A stretch of DNA of 64,000 bases from Acanthochromis polyacanthus (taxonomy: Eukaryota; Chordata; Actinopteri; Pomacentridae). Numbering within the stretch: position 1 is the first letter of the stretch; every line of letters starts with the position of its first letter. The notes beneath the pieces were generated by a model. That model worked only from the letters and a program-made list of their open reading frames with translations. It ran no database searches and was not told the DNA's origin. Positions 43,254-60,229 of this stretch are shown here, in pieces. The DNA is taken from the NCBI RefSeq assembly GCF_021347895.1, contig NC_067130.1, forward strand, positions 25,813,817-25,877,816, read 5' to 3'. Position numbers and translations under genes: made by a program.

Positions 43254-44832
43254 AGGCTGGATTTCCAAATCCATTAGAAATTTTAAAGTTTAAGTGTATA
43301 CAGAGTTACATTGATACAGACGTATATTCTGCTTATATATTCTACTACTACAGCGTGCATTTACCCTTGTAATGCTGTGAACTGGGTTATTTCTAGTTTG
43401 GTAAAAGATCACATGCCTCTCACTTTGCTGGGAAACAGCTAGGTGACCCATGAGGGAATGAAATGAAACAGCAGAAACAACAGGACGCCAAATTCATTCA
43501 GAGCTGGGTAACATCTGTCCCCCTTAAAAAAAAATGAGATAAGAGTGAAATGAAGGACAAAGGTGGATGGGAGAGGAAATGGAGGGAAAGACGAAGTGAG
43601 CAAGAGAGAGAGCGCAAATAAGAAATCTTAACACAGAAAGGGGAAGATGGAAGTCGAAATGAATACGTGCGGGCAGTCAGTGAGTTGTCTGATCAGGAGG
43701 TCGGGCTCCTTTCACACATGCTGTCGGTGAAGGAAGGAGACAGGCCTGATGGATTTGTATGATAGATGTGTGGACGCATGGAGCAGTGGCCCCAGCTGCT
43801 GGGCTTAATGAAATGTGTCCTACTACAAGATAGAGCGCTCTGATTTAAACACATCCTGCCATGCTATTCCTCTTCTCCCTAATGCTGCCAGAAAGAGCCG
43901 ACGCCACCATCAGGCCACTCCCTCTGTTTGTCTTCCTATTGGAAAGGCAGCTTTTTCATTTGGAACCAATCCGGTATATGTGCTTTGTTGTTTTTGAGTC
44001 TCATCTTGTGCCCTGGTGCACCTTAAGCATGTGTCGGGTTTAACTCAATTTATTCTAAGTCAGTATTCCAATGGACTGTGTTTTTTTTTAAACGCAGATG
44101 TAACAAGAGAGGGTTTCCCTCTGGTTTTTCATTGACACTCGTTTCGTCTCCCCTGTGGAGTCCATCTTTTCCCTGTTGCCTCCTCCCTTTCCCCTGCTCA
44201 TGTATCTCTCTGTCATTTCGCCCTCACTCCTTCTGCCTCTCTTTTGCTCTGTGTATCTTGTCCCTCGGGGCTCAGTAGTCCTGTTTTTCTGCAGGAGTTC
44301 AGGGCATAAGGCCAAGGAGAGTCCTCGTCAGCCAAGTGTTTACAAAGCTTTGTGCCATGTCAACAAGGACAAACAGTTTCTCTCTCTTTCTTTCCAGATC
44401 CCAAATTCCAGCAATGCTGTCCACCTTTTTAACTTGAAGGCCACTCTACAATCTCAACAATCAGTGTCCTTCGCATGCCTCATTCTGTGTATGTGATATG
44501 TGCGCCTGTGTGGAGGGGCTCGCCGAAAGCACTGCTTCCTCACCGGAATAATTGATTTAACAAATTGTCGACCATGTTTCATTCTGAGGAAGTGACAGGA
44601 GCAAAGCGGGGAGATGGAGCCAGGAGATTAATTAGGAAACAAAGTCATCTTTATGGAAATTAAATGCATCCTCTGATGATAGCCTTCCTTTCCCATCAGT
44701 CTGCCGGGTTTCGTCCCTTGTACATGAAAAAGTACTGGGAGGCCTCCAAAACATCACAGAGATGACTGTCGCTGCCAGAGCCCAGCGCCTACACAGCACC
44801 CCTTTAGCAATGCCAGCTCCGACTCCCACTTT
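43254..44832. other. Non-coding stretch without recognised features
   Basis: Includes a T/C-rich block (about 44140-44260) on the plus strand. No gene motif seen. The open frames at 44078-44496 are compositional. Confidence 0.5.
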
Positions 44833-44905
44833 CATGGGTGCAGGGGCAGATCTAGAGAATAATTAGTAGAGTGGCAGATACATTTTAGGGGGTGGCATAC
44901 ATGTA

Positions 44906-44908
<3 letters not shown>

Positions 44909-44993
<85 letters not shown>

Positions 44994-45014
44994 TGTGTGT
45001 ATATATATATATAT
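44909..45014. repeat. (CA)n-(GT)n-(AT)n compound microsatellite
   Basis: About 41 CA units to 44990, then five GT units and seven AT units. The (CA)n/(GT)n junction is self-complementary. The valine/cysteine-rich open frame on the minus strand is spurious. Confidence 0.97.
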
Positions 45015-45026
45015 GTATTTATATGC

Positions 45027-45090
45027 ACCATCCATACACCGCTTAATCCTCATTAGGGTCGCGGGGGTGCTGGAGCCTATCCCAGCTGAC
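45027..45090 (+). repeat. Truncated CCATCC-type teleost repeat
   Basis: CACCATCCATACACCGCTTAATCC, then GGGTCGCGGG and GGAGCCTATCCCAGCTGA, a fragment of the family at 36417-36707. Confidence 0.7.
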
Positions 45091-45239
45091 TGAAATACAG
45101 TTGACCTTATATACTTTGAAGAAACCAAATGCTAAATCTGTTAAAAATGTTTCTTAAATTTTGCAACAAATTACATTGAGACTCGACATGTCTCTCTTAT
45201 GCACTGTTTTGGGAAATATGCATTTGTGTGACCTATGCT

Positions 45240-46875
<1,636 letters not shown>

Positions 46876-48271
46876 TGTTAACCCTGCCACAATGACTACA
46901 TTATCAACTCTTCTAGAACAGAGTCAGAATTCAAATAATTTTATCTATTGTCTGCGATTTGTGGTTTTATTTTTTGATGCTCTTTATTTGAGACACTTCT
47001 TGCAATGATTCTATAATTCCAATATTTAGATATTCCTAAAAATGAAGGATCTACTGCTCATCTTAAAATTAAAAGACTAACTACATCAGATTATATTTTG
47101 TCCAAAAATGTAATTATTGCGACAGGTGTACCTCTTAAGCAAAATTCATACCATGTGGACCAGCTGGACAAGAGATAGTCTGTGATTTACCTTTCACTGT
47201 CTGAGCCTTGCTTGCCTTCTTTTTTTTTTTTCCTCTCTGAACTCTTCCTCCTCCAACTCCTCTCTGGGATGTTCTTCCTCCTCTCTTCTTTTAGGCCAGG
47301 AAAAGCTGGTGGTGGTACCCTTCCTCTTCATTGTGTACTGTCTCCTACAAGAATCACACTGACTGAACTATGTTTTTACTTTGATAATCTTCGTTATTAA
47401 TTATGATACAATCTGATGTATACAACTCAAAGCTTAAAGAGGTACTTAACATACTGTATAAGCGTTTTTGGAGCTGTAAACTAAATGATATGACTGTTCT
47501 ATGATGAAACACATCAATGTTGTGTTATTATGACCTTGAAACCAAAATTATGAAAACCAGCATTAAACAAGCAGGATGTAGTTTTCAAACAGTGCATGAA
47601 AATCTGGTGCGACTGGAGGTTTAGTTACACTTTAATGTCTGGTAATGTGTGATTTCTATTGACTTACAGTCTGTTGTCAGAACCACGGCTTGTACTTACC
47701 AAAAAAAACCCAGAAACCTTCCATAGACGATCCCCCACTATCCTTCTGTGACTGTTCTGTAATATTAGCTACATAAGTGAAAATTTGCAAGGTCCAGGCT
47801 CACTGGAAACCATGGCTCGTCTTCCAAGCAAACACTTCTGAACTTCAACACTATTAGCAATGTGTACAGTTATATTACCATGTGATCTCACCTAGTCTAA
47901 TTGGTGTATTACTTCAATGTTTTGCTGCTCACACCGAGGTCCACATGTCGTCCACATGAGTAAGGTCGAAGAGCAGCCTCCTCAGGAAGGTTGTGTAGCA
48001 GCATATCTGTAGCAGCATCATAGACTGTGCAGCATAGACTGTACAGTACGCCACGTCTACATGATGCATCCGAAAGCACTCGGACATCGGAGTTTCACTC
48101 GCTGTTCATCCTTTCTGGATTTTCGCTCTTCCGGCCGGCCACAAACTTTCATTTACATATTTTTGAATTAGATATTTCAGAACTGGGGTGGCAGCCGGGA
48201 TGGCAAGGCATCTTCTAGGGATGGCAGTTACCACCCTATGCCACTCCAGTACATCTGCCCCTGCATGGGTG

Positions 48272-51200
48272 ATGTGTTTTGGGCTACATCACTGAAAACC
48301 GCTGAACCCAGAAAAAGCAGCTGCTCCTGAAAACAATGTAACCTCTTCCGGGAGAGGAAAAAAAAACAGGCCTGCATAAAAATCAACCTCATATCTCACA
48401 CAGCCAGTTCTTGCATATATGCATGGCTCCCTCTGGAACATTTGGTATAACAACCTCCCAAGAGACACTGCATCAACCACATGAGTGCACATGGTAAAAC
48501 TAGTATCCATTAAGTTTAGTGCATGCTTTCATATGACACTGTGACCTTCTGATTGTAGGTGTTGGATTGACTCTGCTTTACAGTAGCTTTCCAACAACCA
48601 GCCCTCCTGCTGGCCTACAGCTGCGACGCCTTTCAGTGCCTGATTGAAAGAATCGTATATGCATAACATACCTGACTGCATTCACTGACCGCAACGTCAG
48701 TCTGAGAACAGACTGAATTTAATTAGCCAGAAACAGACACTCACAGCAGCAATATCACCGAAAGAAAGTCGGCAGATCAATATGCATCCGTCTGTCTGAA
48801 TTGATCGTGGTATCTCTTGCTTTTTCCCTTTTCGCTCTGTTTTCATGACACAGTTTGATAAAAGCAGTCATCCAACCCTGCTCAGATGACTCGAGGTAGG
48901 CCATTACCAGAGACAAAATCAATAGACAATAGGGTAGATTCGGGCTCATGCAAGTGTGTCATCAAGCTGTATTTGAAGGGAGGGTTCATTGGAGTGCTGC
49001 ACAGATGCGTGCAAAGTTGTAAACAATATATTCAGCAGAAGATTACAGATACACTCATACTTCATATTGATCTGCATCTAGTAAACATCCAACAACAGCA
49101 TGTTGCCTCCTCGCAGGAATTTTCAAAACACATTAAATATCCGTTGAATAAATATCAGTTTGCTTCAAGTTCCTCTCTGGTCATTGATTAAACTCATCCT
49201 GCCTGAGATGTAACTCACTATGAAGTTCCGTTCTCTTTCCTCGTCTATCAATCCATCAGACAATGCATCTCGAGCACACTAGCTCACCTAAAACTCCGCA
49301 TGAACGCTGGACGCTACACTACACAATGACAGGTAATGTAATATTGGAGTAGTTCAGCCATGCATGTTCGAGCCGGACTCCAGAAACCAATATTTTTGAG
49401 ACAATTAGTTACCACTAATTGTATACAGCTACTGTATACTTACTTCGCAAATGATGTATCTTCAAAAATACAACAAAACACCTTATCAACATGCTAACAA
49501 GGAAAGACAAACATGATTGGATCTCTCAAAATCACCAACCAATTCTTAAATTGCCAGTATCCACTCAAATGGGACTTAAATTACCAACAAAAGATGCTTT
49601 GGGGCTGATTCTTTTGATATTTTTTTTTATCTTACTAAATGAATGAAAGTCACCAGTATGATTGCTCTGACCTGGAAAAAGTGCTCATGGGAAAAATTTA
49701 CTTTACCTTTACAGAGCCTAAGTGAAACCATTTGTTGGTTTAAAAAAAAAAAAAGTCTTTTAGAAACTGTTCCATGACCCTAGCTTCATCTGGGTGGCTT
49801 TTACGTTGAATCCCAAAGGCTGCAGCTATTTTGGAAATTGTCAAAAAAAAATTGCATGAGATAAAAATCAGAGATTGCCACTAAGTATGGTTGAATTTCT
49901 CCCCAAGAGAAATGGTTTCTCAGCAGCACACTTACACACACATCTTGACCTGAAGGTGTCATAGCCCAGAATGATTTTTTCATGAGGATTATCCGTGTGA
50001 AGCGGCCTTTTATGCCTGTGTGTCAATGTTCCTAGGAGCTCATGTGACCGTACAGAATTGGAGAAACAAAGAGCCAATTAGAATAACCATCATTACGCCC
50101 TAATCATCTGGGGTTGCACACCGACAAATTGAAATTAGGATAGTGCTGAGTTTGCCCATCCCCAGGGGTCGTGGAGCATCTCTGCCGCGCTGCCTTCCAA
50201 GCTGTTTTTGTGCCATTTTAGCTCCTGCTCTCTCCTCCAGACTACCCACTCCCTTCCTGTCTGTATCTATTTCATTTTTTACTCCTCTTTTTATTGTCCC
50301 TGGCCACCCACAAGCTGTTCTGCGGCTTCGTTTTGGAAGATCGTTCAGTTACAATTTCTCCCCTGGTAAATAAGTGTTGTGACAGGAGACAGGTTGAAGA
50401 AACGCTTGAGTCTGATGCGGAGGGCGCCGTTGGAATTCCTCCTGCAGCAGTTTCCCAAGGCTTTTTTTCCACTGTCTGGCCGTTATGGGCGTGTATACTG
50501 TTTGTGTGTCTGTGTGTTTGCCTCACCAGTTGTTTCAGCAGAGCATGGGAAAATAGTTTCATGTAAACAATCACTTAGGAATTATGGAATGAATGGAAAG
50601 AACCTCTCTTGCTGCATTGACTTTTACTTGATAAGAAAAGGCAAAGAGAAAACACATTAGCATTTTAACCTCTACCGTAATGAAAACATGGATGAATCTA
50701 CATGTGGCATAATTGTTCTGATGCATTAAAATGACAGATCCAATGAAATAAGCTTACTTTCATGAATAAAGACATCTCAAAGTGCTATATTTATCTCATG
50801 CAATCATTGCTTAACATATTAGATAAAGAGAAGCTATGATTAGATCATGAATCTGTTTTGTTTTTAGCATGTTGAACCTGTTATTATCTGCTTCTACACT
50901 AAGTTACATGCAGTTCAGTATTCCTTCTGCACTGATTTCGAGTGTCAGTGAAACTTATCTGCCACTTAACATCCAATCACAGACAAGTAGAATGCAATCT
51001 TGAAGGCTTCCCTTCACTTTAAACATCAATGACATGTAGTGAGTTGTTTGTCATTATTAATTTAGCGTTTTAGGGCCCTTAAATGTGTTAAATCACACCT
51101 AATCTAAGTATAGCCTGCTTAGTGTAATTTATGTGCACTCATGAATAATGGAGGCTACTTAGCCGAGAATCTGGACATAGTGAAAATGTGCTCTTGACAT

Positions 51201-52885
51201 ACTACAAACCTGTTTAATGTATTGAAAACACAATTAGTGCAAGTGTGCTTGAGAATATGCGAGACTCAATAAAAACTGTTAAAAATACACAGCTTAACTA
51301 CAGAAATCTTAGCACAGTCATGAGTTCAGTTGATACTGTACAATGCTGTCTTGTTTACTGCTGTAATGATTAATAATTTACAAAATTTCAGTCTGTGAGA
51401 CCATTTCTTATCTAGGGATGTGTGAATTCCATGTACAGTATGAACTCAAAGGATGTCCCAGTTCTACAATCCACATACCACAAAAATGAGAACTGACCAA
51501 GAAACCTAGAAGGGGCACAAAACACATGGTGAAATTTTGTAGAATCAACTAATCTAGTTGCCTAGACATACAGAAAATATAAATTTTAGTAGTGTAATGC
51601 TAAATCAACCACTTTTAATCAACATGACTCAACTTGTCTTTAAATATCCTGACTTTAACCGATGTCTTGAATGAATATAATGTGGAGAGTTCACCCAGTT
51701 CTTCATTTCAATTGTAATCTACATATTTAAACGAAAAAACATATAAATACAAAGCAAGTCTATTAGTAGTGTTTGTCAGCACGACTGCACAGTTTCTGAT
51801 TCGACTTAATGTCCCAAGTAATGACCTTATTTTCTCCAGTTCCATTAACTCAGTTGGATTTTTACATTTTCAAATTTCTTAAGGCATATTCTGCCCAACT
51901 CAGCCTAATGAACATACTTATTGTTATTGCAGCTAATTATTCAAGTTCAATTAACTCACATTTCAAGGCAGCAGGGGAATGCTTGACCTGCACCTCTTGG
52001 TCTGTTTCACTGACAGTGAGCAAGAAACATTACTCACTGCCTTTGAAACTACAGCTACAAAGCTCCTTCATATCCATTTTATAAGGCCCAGTTACTGACC
52101 CAGATTCTCAGCTATTTGCTGTTGCATGAACTAAACATTTGGCTGTGGCTGATAAAGGATCTAATACAACCACAGCACTGCTTGATTCTAAGTATTCAAC
52201 ATTCTCGTTTTGAACAAAAATGTTGTTCTTTAGTTCTTTGTTTGCTTCAAGCCATCTCTGTTGCTAGGCTAAAAGCTACCAAGGTGGGAAAATAAGATTT
52301 GATCATGGTGAAAGATAGGAGGATTCCTCCTGACAAGTTCAATCCTCTTTCCGAGTTTGGATGTGAAGTTTCGTTTTAACTTTGCAGCCAAAAGGAGACA
52401 CTTCACCAGGGAGAGACAAGCATCTGAACAACAATGAATTTTCAGAACAAGACAGCTATAAAATAAATAAAAAGAACACTAAATGAAAGACAACTTTTAG
52501 TGAATAACAGCCGCTCCGATGCACACACTCCAACTCGCAAGCACACCCAGGGAGAGTTAAAGAGACACGGGGAGATGGACAGATGCTGAACGAGAAACAG
52601 CCTAAATAAGTGATGAAATGGTCTGCTCTCAGAGAGGAGATGAAATGGAAAATGTGTACAGCAGCTGACTCCAGGCTGCACGCTTTATGCAAAAAGAATG
52701 TCCTGGTCAATACTGTCCCTTTTTATTTGCAGCCAAATGCTATTGACAGGGAAAGCAGTCCTCTGTAGGTTGGAATATTCACACAGGGTGAAACTCTCTA
52801 GTACTTATTTGTTAAAATATTTTTTAAAAAATAACAGTATCACACAGAAACACATGCATAAAGGAATGCACACATTCATTTGTTT
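48272..52885. other. Non-coding stretch without recognised features
   Basis: No gene motif, RNA gene or repeat that I can name over 4.6 kb. Open frames are short and AT-derived. About 51030-51300 is complex, repeat-free sequence that could be conserved non-coding DNA; unproven. Confidence 0.5.
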
Positions 52886-52889
52886 GGTC

Positions 52890-55435
52890 AAATATTTTTA
52901 TTGATTTTTTTCCATTTATGGAATGGGTGCAGAGTCATAAGACATTACAGATGTACAACAGTGGACATCCCTCAAACGAATTAAACAATGTCTTCTCAAA
53001 ACCAGGGTACATCGGAGGGCAAGTGTCCTTTCCCATCCCAAACGATTCACTCAATCACACTCATTCATACCACAGACAACAAAGTGGACAAGACAATCGG
53101 ATGATAGGAAGTATCAATAAGTGGAGAAATGTAACAAAAATTAATAAGACAAAAAAGAGAGAAGAGAGGAGGGGGAGAAATAATAACAATAATAGTAATA
53201 GTAAATAGAAATAATAAATAAACATAATTACTAGCTTGGTGGTTCATTGGTTTTTCAGCTTCAATATGCAAGGTGTCTCTATGAAGTAAAAAAGGCTGCT
53301 AGATTTTGTGAAAGGCCTGTATGGAACTCATAAGGGAGAATCCGATTTTCTCGAGTCTCACGCATTGTAAAATTTCTTGAATCCATCTATTATATGTAAG
53401 TGGAGATGAATGAGTCCATTTAAGGAGAATGAGCCTCCTGGCAAGCAAGGTGGTAAAAGCAATAACGTGTTGTGAGGACTTGGACCAACTGAGTGCCGGG
53501 GGCACCCCAGAAAGAGAGACGAGGAGGTCAGGGTTCACTGTACAACAGAGGACCCTTCCTAGCGTATTGACGATGGCACAGCAGAATTCAGTGAGTTTGG
53601 GGCATGACTAAAGCATGTGCATGTCATGAGCGGGTGAGAGATTACAACTGTTGCAGGAATCAGCTCTGTCTGGATAAATCTTGGCTAATTTTGCATTGGT
53701 GAAGTGGCTCCTGTGTAAGATCTTGCACTATAGGAGTTTGTACCTGGCCGTATGGAGGACGTATGAACAAGATTGAGCATATGATCCCATTGTTTATTAG
53801 AGATTATGATCCCATGGTCCTGATCCCAGATAGACCTTAGGGAGCTCAGGGAAGTTGGATTCATCCTAAAAATTGAATCATATACGACTGACGTTAGGGA
53901 TTTTTGTGTTGTTTTAAGCAGGAGAAAGGAATCCATTAGGGTCTCTAGGGGGCGGTTGGGAAAATGAGGAAACTAATTTTGCACAAAGTTCCGGATCTGG
54001 AAGAAACAGAATAAATGAGAGTGAGGGAGACTGACTTTTTTTTTGATAAGTCTCCAAATGTAGGGAAAATGCCATCAATACATAGGTCATCAAGGCTGTG
54101 CAGACCCTTACTAGTCCAGCATTCAAGTGCTAGGTCAGAAGAAGATGGAAGACATAAAAGGTTTGGATAAACTGGAGCTAGATTTGGTGAGGAATGAAGG
54201 CCAAGTTGTCTCCTAAATTGACTCCAAATTTTCAAGGTCTCAGAAGCAATAGAGTTCTCTGCTACTCGCTTAGTTGGTAGAGGTAGCTGACATCTGAGAG
54301 ACCTAGGAAGTTGGAGAGTTGATCTTTTTATGCAAGCTCGTTTATTGCACCACAAATAGGAGTTAATCAACTGGTCGAGTGTAAAAAAAGACTTGCAGAT
54401 GAACACCGGAACATGTTCAAAGACATAAAGAAAATGGGGAAGTATCGTCATTTTGATCAGATTAATACGACACAATAGAGACAACAGGATAGTGGACTAC
54501 CTAACTAAATCGGATTTACAGTGCTCAAGTAGCGGTTGACAATTTTTTGCAGGTAATTCAGAGAGTGATTTTGTTACATTTATGCCAAGGCATTTCAATC
54601 CTTGGGTGACTTCCCTGAAGGAGAAGAGGAGGGGATGGAGGTTCTCAGCAGGGGAGTTGATAAGAAGATACTTACTTTTGTGCAGGTTGATTTTATAGCC
54701 AGGTAATTTCTGGCTATTAAATAGATAATTTCCTGAATTGTTGTAAAATATCCAAAATGGCAGGAAGGGACGAAGCGGGGTTGGTAATGTATAGCAGAAG
54801 ATCATCTGCATGTGGAGACAGTTTGTGAGAGACTCCAAATTGAGAAATCCCTTCAAATTTCCTTTCACTACGAAACCATAGGACTAAAGGTTTGATAGCA
54901 AGTGCAAACATGGACGGGGAGAGAGGACATCCCTGGCGGGTACCACGGGATAAAGAGAACGATTTAGATTTTATGCCATTAATATTAATACTAGCAACAG
55001 GGAATGTATAAAGAAGCTTAATCCATGATATGAAGTTGGAGGTAAAACCTAATTTGTTTAAAACGAAGAACAGGTAGCCCCACTCCACGCGTTCAAATGC
55101 CTTCTCGGCGTCTAAAGATAGGATGATTTCAGCTGGGTTAGAGTCCGAAGAAGAGCAAATGATGTTTAATAACCTTCTGGTATTATGAAAAGACTGGCAT
55201 CCGAATGCAAAACCCGTCTGGTCTGGGTTAATTAATGTTGGTGTGACCTTCTGGAGAGGCATGGAGAGCACTTTGGATAATATTTTAAAGTCAACATTGA
55301 AGACAGAAATGGGTCTATAGCTGCTCCAGTGGAGAGGATCTTTGTCCTTCTTGAGCAACAAGATTATTGATGCTTCTGAGAATGTAGAAGGTATTCACTC
55401 ATTTGCAAACGCAGCATTTATTACTCTTTGACTCT
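52890..55435 (-). pseudogene. L1/Tx1-like LINE, 5'-truncated
   Basis: The reverse transcriptase and C-terminal part of a non-LTR retrotransposon on the minus strand. Motifs in order: KKDKDPLHWSSYRPISVFN (55350-55300), NPDQTGFAFGCQSFHNTRRL, ILSLDAEKAFERVEW, SRGTRQGCPLSPSMFALAI, SPHADDLLLYI (RT active site ADD, about 54800), then GYKINLHKSKYLLIN. After frameshifts, MSLLCRINLIKMTILPHFLY (54484 on) and SLWC-type linker follow, then a CNSCNLSPAHDMHM zinc-like motif near 53640 and a C-terminal region to about 52900. Endonuclease and ORF1 are missing, and stops are present near 55405 and 53608. The YRPIS...DQTGF...GTRQGCPLSP pattern is L1-clade, closest in feel to fish Tx1/L1 elements. Confidence 0.85.
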
Positions 55436-56502
<1,067 letters not shown>

Positions 56503-56800
56503 CATCCATTTGCTCTGCCTGCTTTATCTTACTGAAGGTCATTGGAGGTTGAACCGTGTCCCATCTATCCTACAACGCATACTCTGTACAGTTCACAATG
56601 CAAAAACAAAGAGAAAAACAACTCTGCGTGGTCACAGTTGATTTAGAATCACAGTCCAAGAGTCTCTGGGTGTTCTTCAGTTGCTATCATGTTGAAAAGA
56701 CACCATAGCACCTGAAGAAAACCCATGCAGACACATGGAAAACATGCAACTTCCACACAGAAATGTCCATTTAACCCAGAACCTTCCTGCTGTAAGGCTA
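56503..56800 (+). repeat. Highly diverged CCATCC-type repeat
   Basis: Keeps the word order of 36417-36707 in degraded form: CATCCATTTGCTCTGC, GTCCCATCTATCC, TTAGAATCACAGT, GAAAACCCATGCAGACAC, GGAAAACATGCAACTTCCACAC, CAGAACCTTCCTGCTGT. Confidence 0.5.
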
Positions 56801-56894
56801 AAAAACTGCACCGGCATGCTTCCCAATTCTTAAATCTGTATATCCAAGGAGTAATTCATTGTGTCAAACCCACATTGTCCCATTTTGCACTCAA

Positions 56895-57004
56895 CCATGT
56901 GAGTCACTTAGCTCTTTATTTTTCTTCACCGGTCTGTATTCATTCCATAACTGGCTCCCAAACAACTCCACCAGCCTCCATGTATAAAACAGTAGGCAAC
57001 ATGT
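56895..57004 (+). repeat. Dispersed repeat, copy related to 60230-60350
   Basis: CACCGGTCTGTATTCATTCC, GGCTCCCAAACAACTCCACC and CCTCCATGTATAAAACAGTAGGC align with the block at 60230-60350. Family unknown. Confidence 0.45.
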
Positions 57005-60000
57005 AAATTGTATTTTCACTTCATGAAAACCAATTACGTTGAACTGCCCTCAGAATACCAAGCACGTGTACCCACATTAGAGCTGATAAAGACAGATATG
57101 TAGAAGCACTAGCAGTATAACTCAGAGGTACATACTGTATGCACTGGGTCAAACTGAAAAGATTGAGAAAGTACTACAATCAGCTAAAGGTCAGGATAAT
57201 TACAGTGCAGTGCTTGAAAGCTGCTGAGATTCCTTAGTATAGCTATGTGCCACTACTGTGTCTTGCCATTTTCCTCATGTTTGGAGATATAATTTGTCAA
57301 CATGTGGAAAATATTTAATGTCCTTTGCAGGCCTCCAGGAACTGAGGTTTGTACTCTTTATTTCTCTACTTTTTTTTCATTAAAAGCTACCCAGATTGTG
57401 ACTGTCGCTACCATTTTTGATAGTTTTCATTGTTAGCTGTGGGGTCCAAATCACCTTCACATACACAAGGGCTTCACAGAAAACTGTCCATGCATATCGT
57501 TCAGCATGATCGCTGTATTAAGATACTGCAAATCCCCCCCCCCCCCAAAAAAAAATAAAATAAAATAAGCAAATGTTTATCAAAGAGCATACAGCTGGGA
57601 GAGATGAATCATCAAAAAAGCATATACAAAAGAAGATAACTGTCAGGGTTTTATTTTTGTTAGCAGATGATTTTTTTAATCTTCACATGGGAGTAAGCCT
57701 CAGTCTCAGTTAGCTGTAAGATGAGAAGCTGCACATATCCAGCTCCTCGGCAAGGTAAACAACTTTACCATGCCGTGCTCGGTATTAAATCCCACTGTGA
57801 TTGCAATTATTATTGACTGGCTTCTTTATGAAAGCAGCAATGTTTGGCTGAAAAGTAAAACAGTTACCATCTTCTGTTCTCAAAGTATCTGCTTTAGGAG
57901 TGCTGGTGACTGTATTGTAGCCATACTTGGTGTTACAACCAGTGTCCCACGGTGCAATCAAGTCAACCAAAACGGCAATCATTTACCTGAATGTATGCTA
58001 TTTGTAGGTTGGCCTCACTCTTTTGTCGACCTTCACACCCGTTATACTGCTTACTGATCATTTTAATTGTATCAAGAGCTGTGTTAAATTACTGCTGATG
58101 TAAATTGAACCCTTGCTGATTCAAACTAAAAGTTTTTTGCTGTTGTGGCAAAGTTTTATTTGTTTATTACAGAGTTAGCAGAGTTTTATTAGTCATCAGG
58201 TAAACTATTTCACCCTTCTGCGTGGTACAGTGGAAAAACATTGATTGTCCACATCACGACTCGGTGCAACTAACCCCTCTGCAGTCCCACAAGTGCCTTA
58301 ATGTAGTCACAAGAGTTTATTCATGCTTAGTTGCTACAAACAGACATTGTAATGCAAGAGTTGATACTTAATAAAAACAAATGAAACCAGTGTTTTGCAG
58401 CTTGGCAGACACATTAATAATTGTTTCTCATTTTTGGCACAACATATTTGCTGTTGCATGAAAATACCAGACAAATATAGTTTTACACAACTGTGCGACA
58501 AAATAGGATGCTTGTTTGTGCTTTAAAGTGCCGCTTGTTGGCAAAAAAAGGGGCAAAAGACACCACTTTTGACAAGAATTAACTAGAGATGAGTCACGCC
58601 CTTGGACCCTGTTGATCTATCCACCAGCTCCAACCTCCATACCTAAAAACAACCTCATGCTGCTTATGTATCTCTTAGTATTAGCAGGACGAACTGTTGT
58701 TTAACGATGTCACCAATGCACAATCCTTCCATACAAGCTATTATTTGCAGTAGATCCACCTCAGTCCTTTGGAATTCAGTTTCTAATATGACACCAATTA
58801 CCTCATCATGTCATGTGAAGAACAGAATATAATAGAATTGGTCTTTATTGTAGTAATGTAATTCAACAATGAGAATCAGGCAGGACTTTAAAGAACTTTC
58901 ATAAAAAGAATAAATTGTGAACTGAAGGAAAAGACAGCCCCATTACTGTGAAAAACCTCTCAGTTTTTCTCATCTCCTCTTTTGCTAATGAAAATTCTGC
59001 TGGACATATCTGGGAGAAAGAATCTCCTCTATTAATTTCATCCTGCTCCCTCTTTATTGGTCCACCCACAGAACCCAAATGAAATAACCCTGTCAGGTTT
59101 AATTCTGCTAAGACATTGCTCTCACCGAGCACAGGACACACACCCGTATGTCAGTGAGGAGTATCTTATGAATACCCACTCAGGATTCGTGCTTAGCAGT
59201 TCTGCAAAGCTTTACAGAATGAACCATAATCTTTTGAAAATTCACTCAGCTCCACCAGAGCTTTAAACTCAAAGTATTGATCAAGACTTGTAATCTGAGA
59301 AGATCAGCTTCGCACTTAATACACATGTTATGGTTTATACATCAGGACCAACAGTGCAAACACATGAGAGCTATGAATGAGTGGCTGAGTTTTATTTCCT
59401 CTCTGCTCGGTGGAATATAAACACTCAAAGCGACATTAGATGTTTTGAAATGTACCGGACTTGACTTTTTCAAGTGCATTAGTTACTGGTGACCTTGTTT
59501 TACTGAAAGGTTTGAAGTATGCTTGTTTATCTTAGTCTATAAATGCTATATAGTAGCATTAGTTTCTTTTACTTTTTTTGTTCCAAGACCAGGATTATTG
59601 ATGCTTATTTGTAGAGGCTGTGTGCTTTCAGGGATCCACTAGGGACCATATGCGATCTTCAGCTTCACGTCCTTGGAAAAATAGCAGCAAGAACTAATCA
59701 TTATTATGACATGACTTTCTTTCTTTCCATTCTACTCTGTATCTCCCTCTTTCTTTCTTCGCATTTATTGCAGTTCTGCTCTGCTAGCTTGTGGTTCGGC
59801 CCGTGCTCGGAGGTGTGCAGATGAAGGGGTCAGTTTTACTGAAATATCGTGGCATGATTAACGTCACACTTGCCAGATAATTGCATCCAGTAATGTTCTC
59901 CTTCTCTCTCCTCCTAAGTCGTGAGACTGGAATGAGAGCAATCTTTATTATTGTGATGAAAGTTCCTTTTGTAAAGCCCAGGGGTGGGTGTATATCTCCT

Positions 60001-60229
60001 TTAGGCAACTCTTAGTTTGCTGTTGTAGCAGGACAGGCAGGAGGGTAAGTAGAGTGAAAAACTGGGTCAGATTGGTGAGTGGAAAACTGTTAGTCAAGAT
60101 CCTCCTTTAACACTGTATTATCAGTTATATGCTATTTACGCTTCTCTTAAAGCTATTCATAGATGTTGTTCTTTAGAGGCTAAATTGTTGCGTCAAATCT
60201 GCTGGGAATCAACATCCAACCGTGCAGCC
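57005..60229. other. Non-coding stretch without recognised genes
   Basis: Contains a C-run then A-run near 57534-57556 and AT-rich sequence. About 58890-59270 is complex and repeat-free; it might be conserved non-coding DNA. No coding motif seen. Confidence 0.5.

Noticed and set aside
44832..45128. 98-codon minus-strand frame with Val-Cys repeats
   Set aside because: Produced by the compound microsatellite at 44909-45014.
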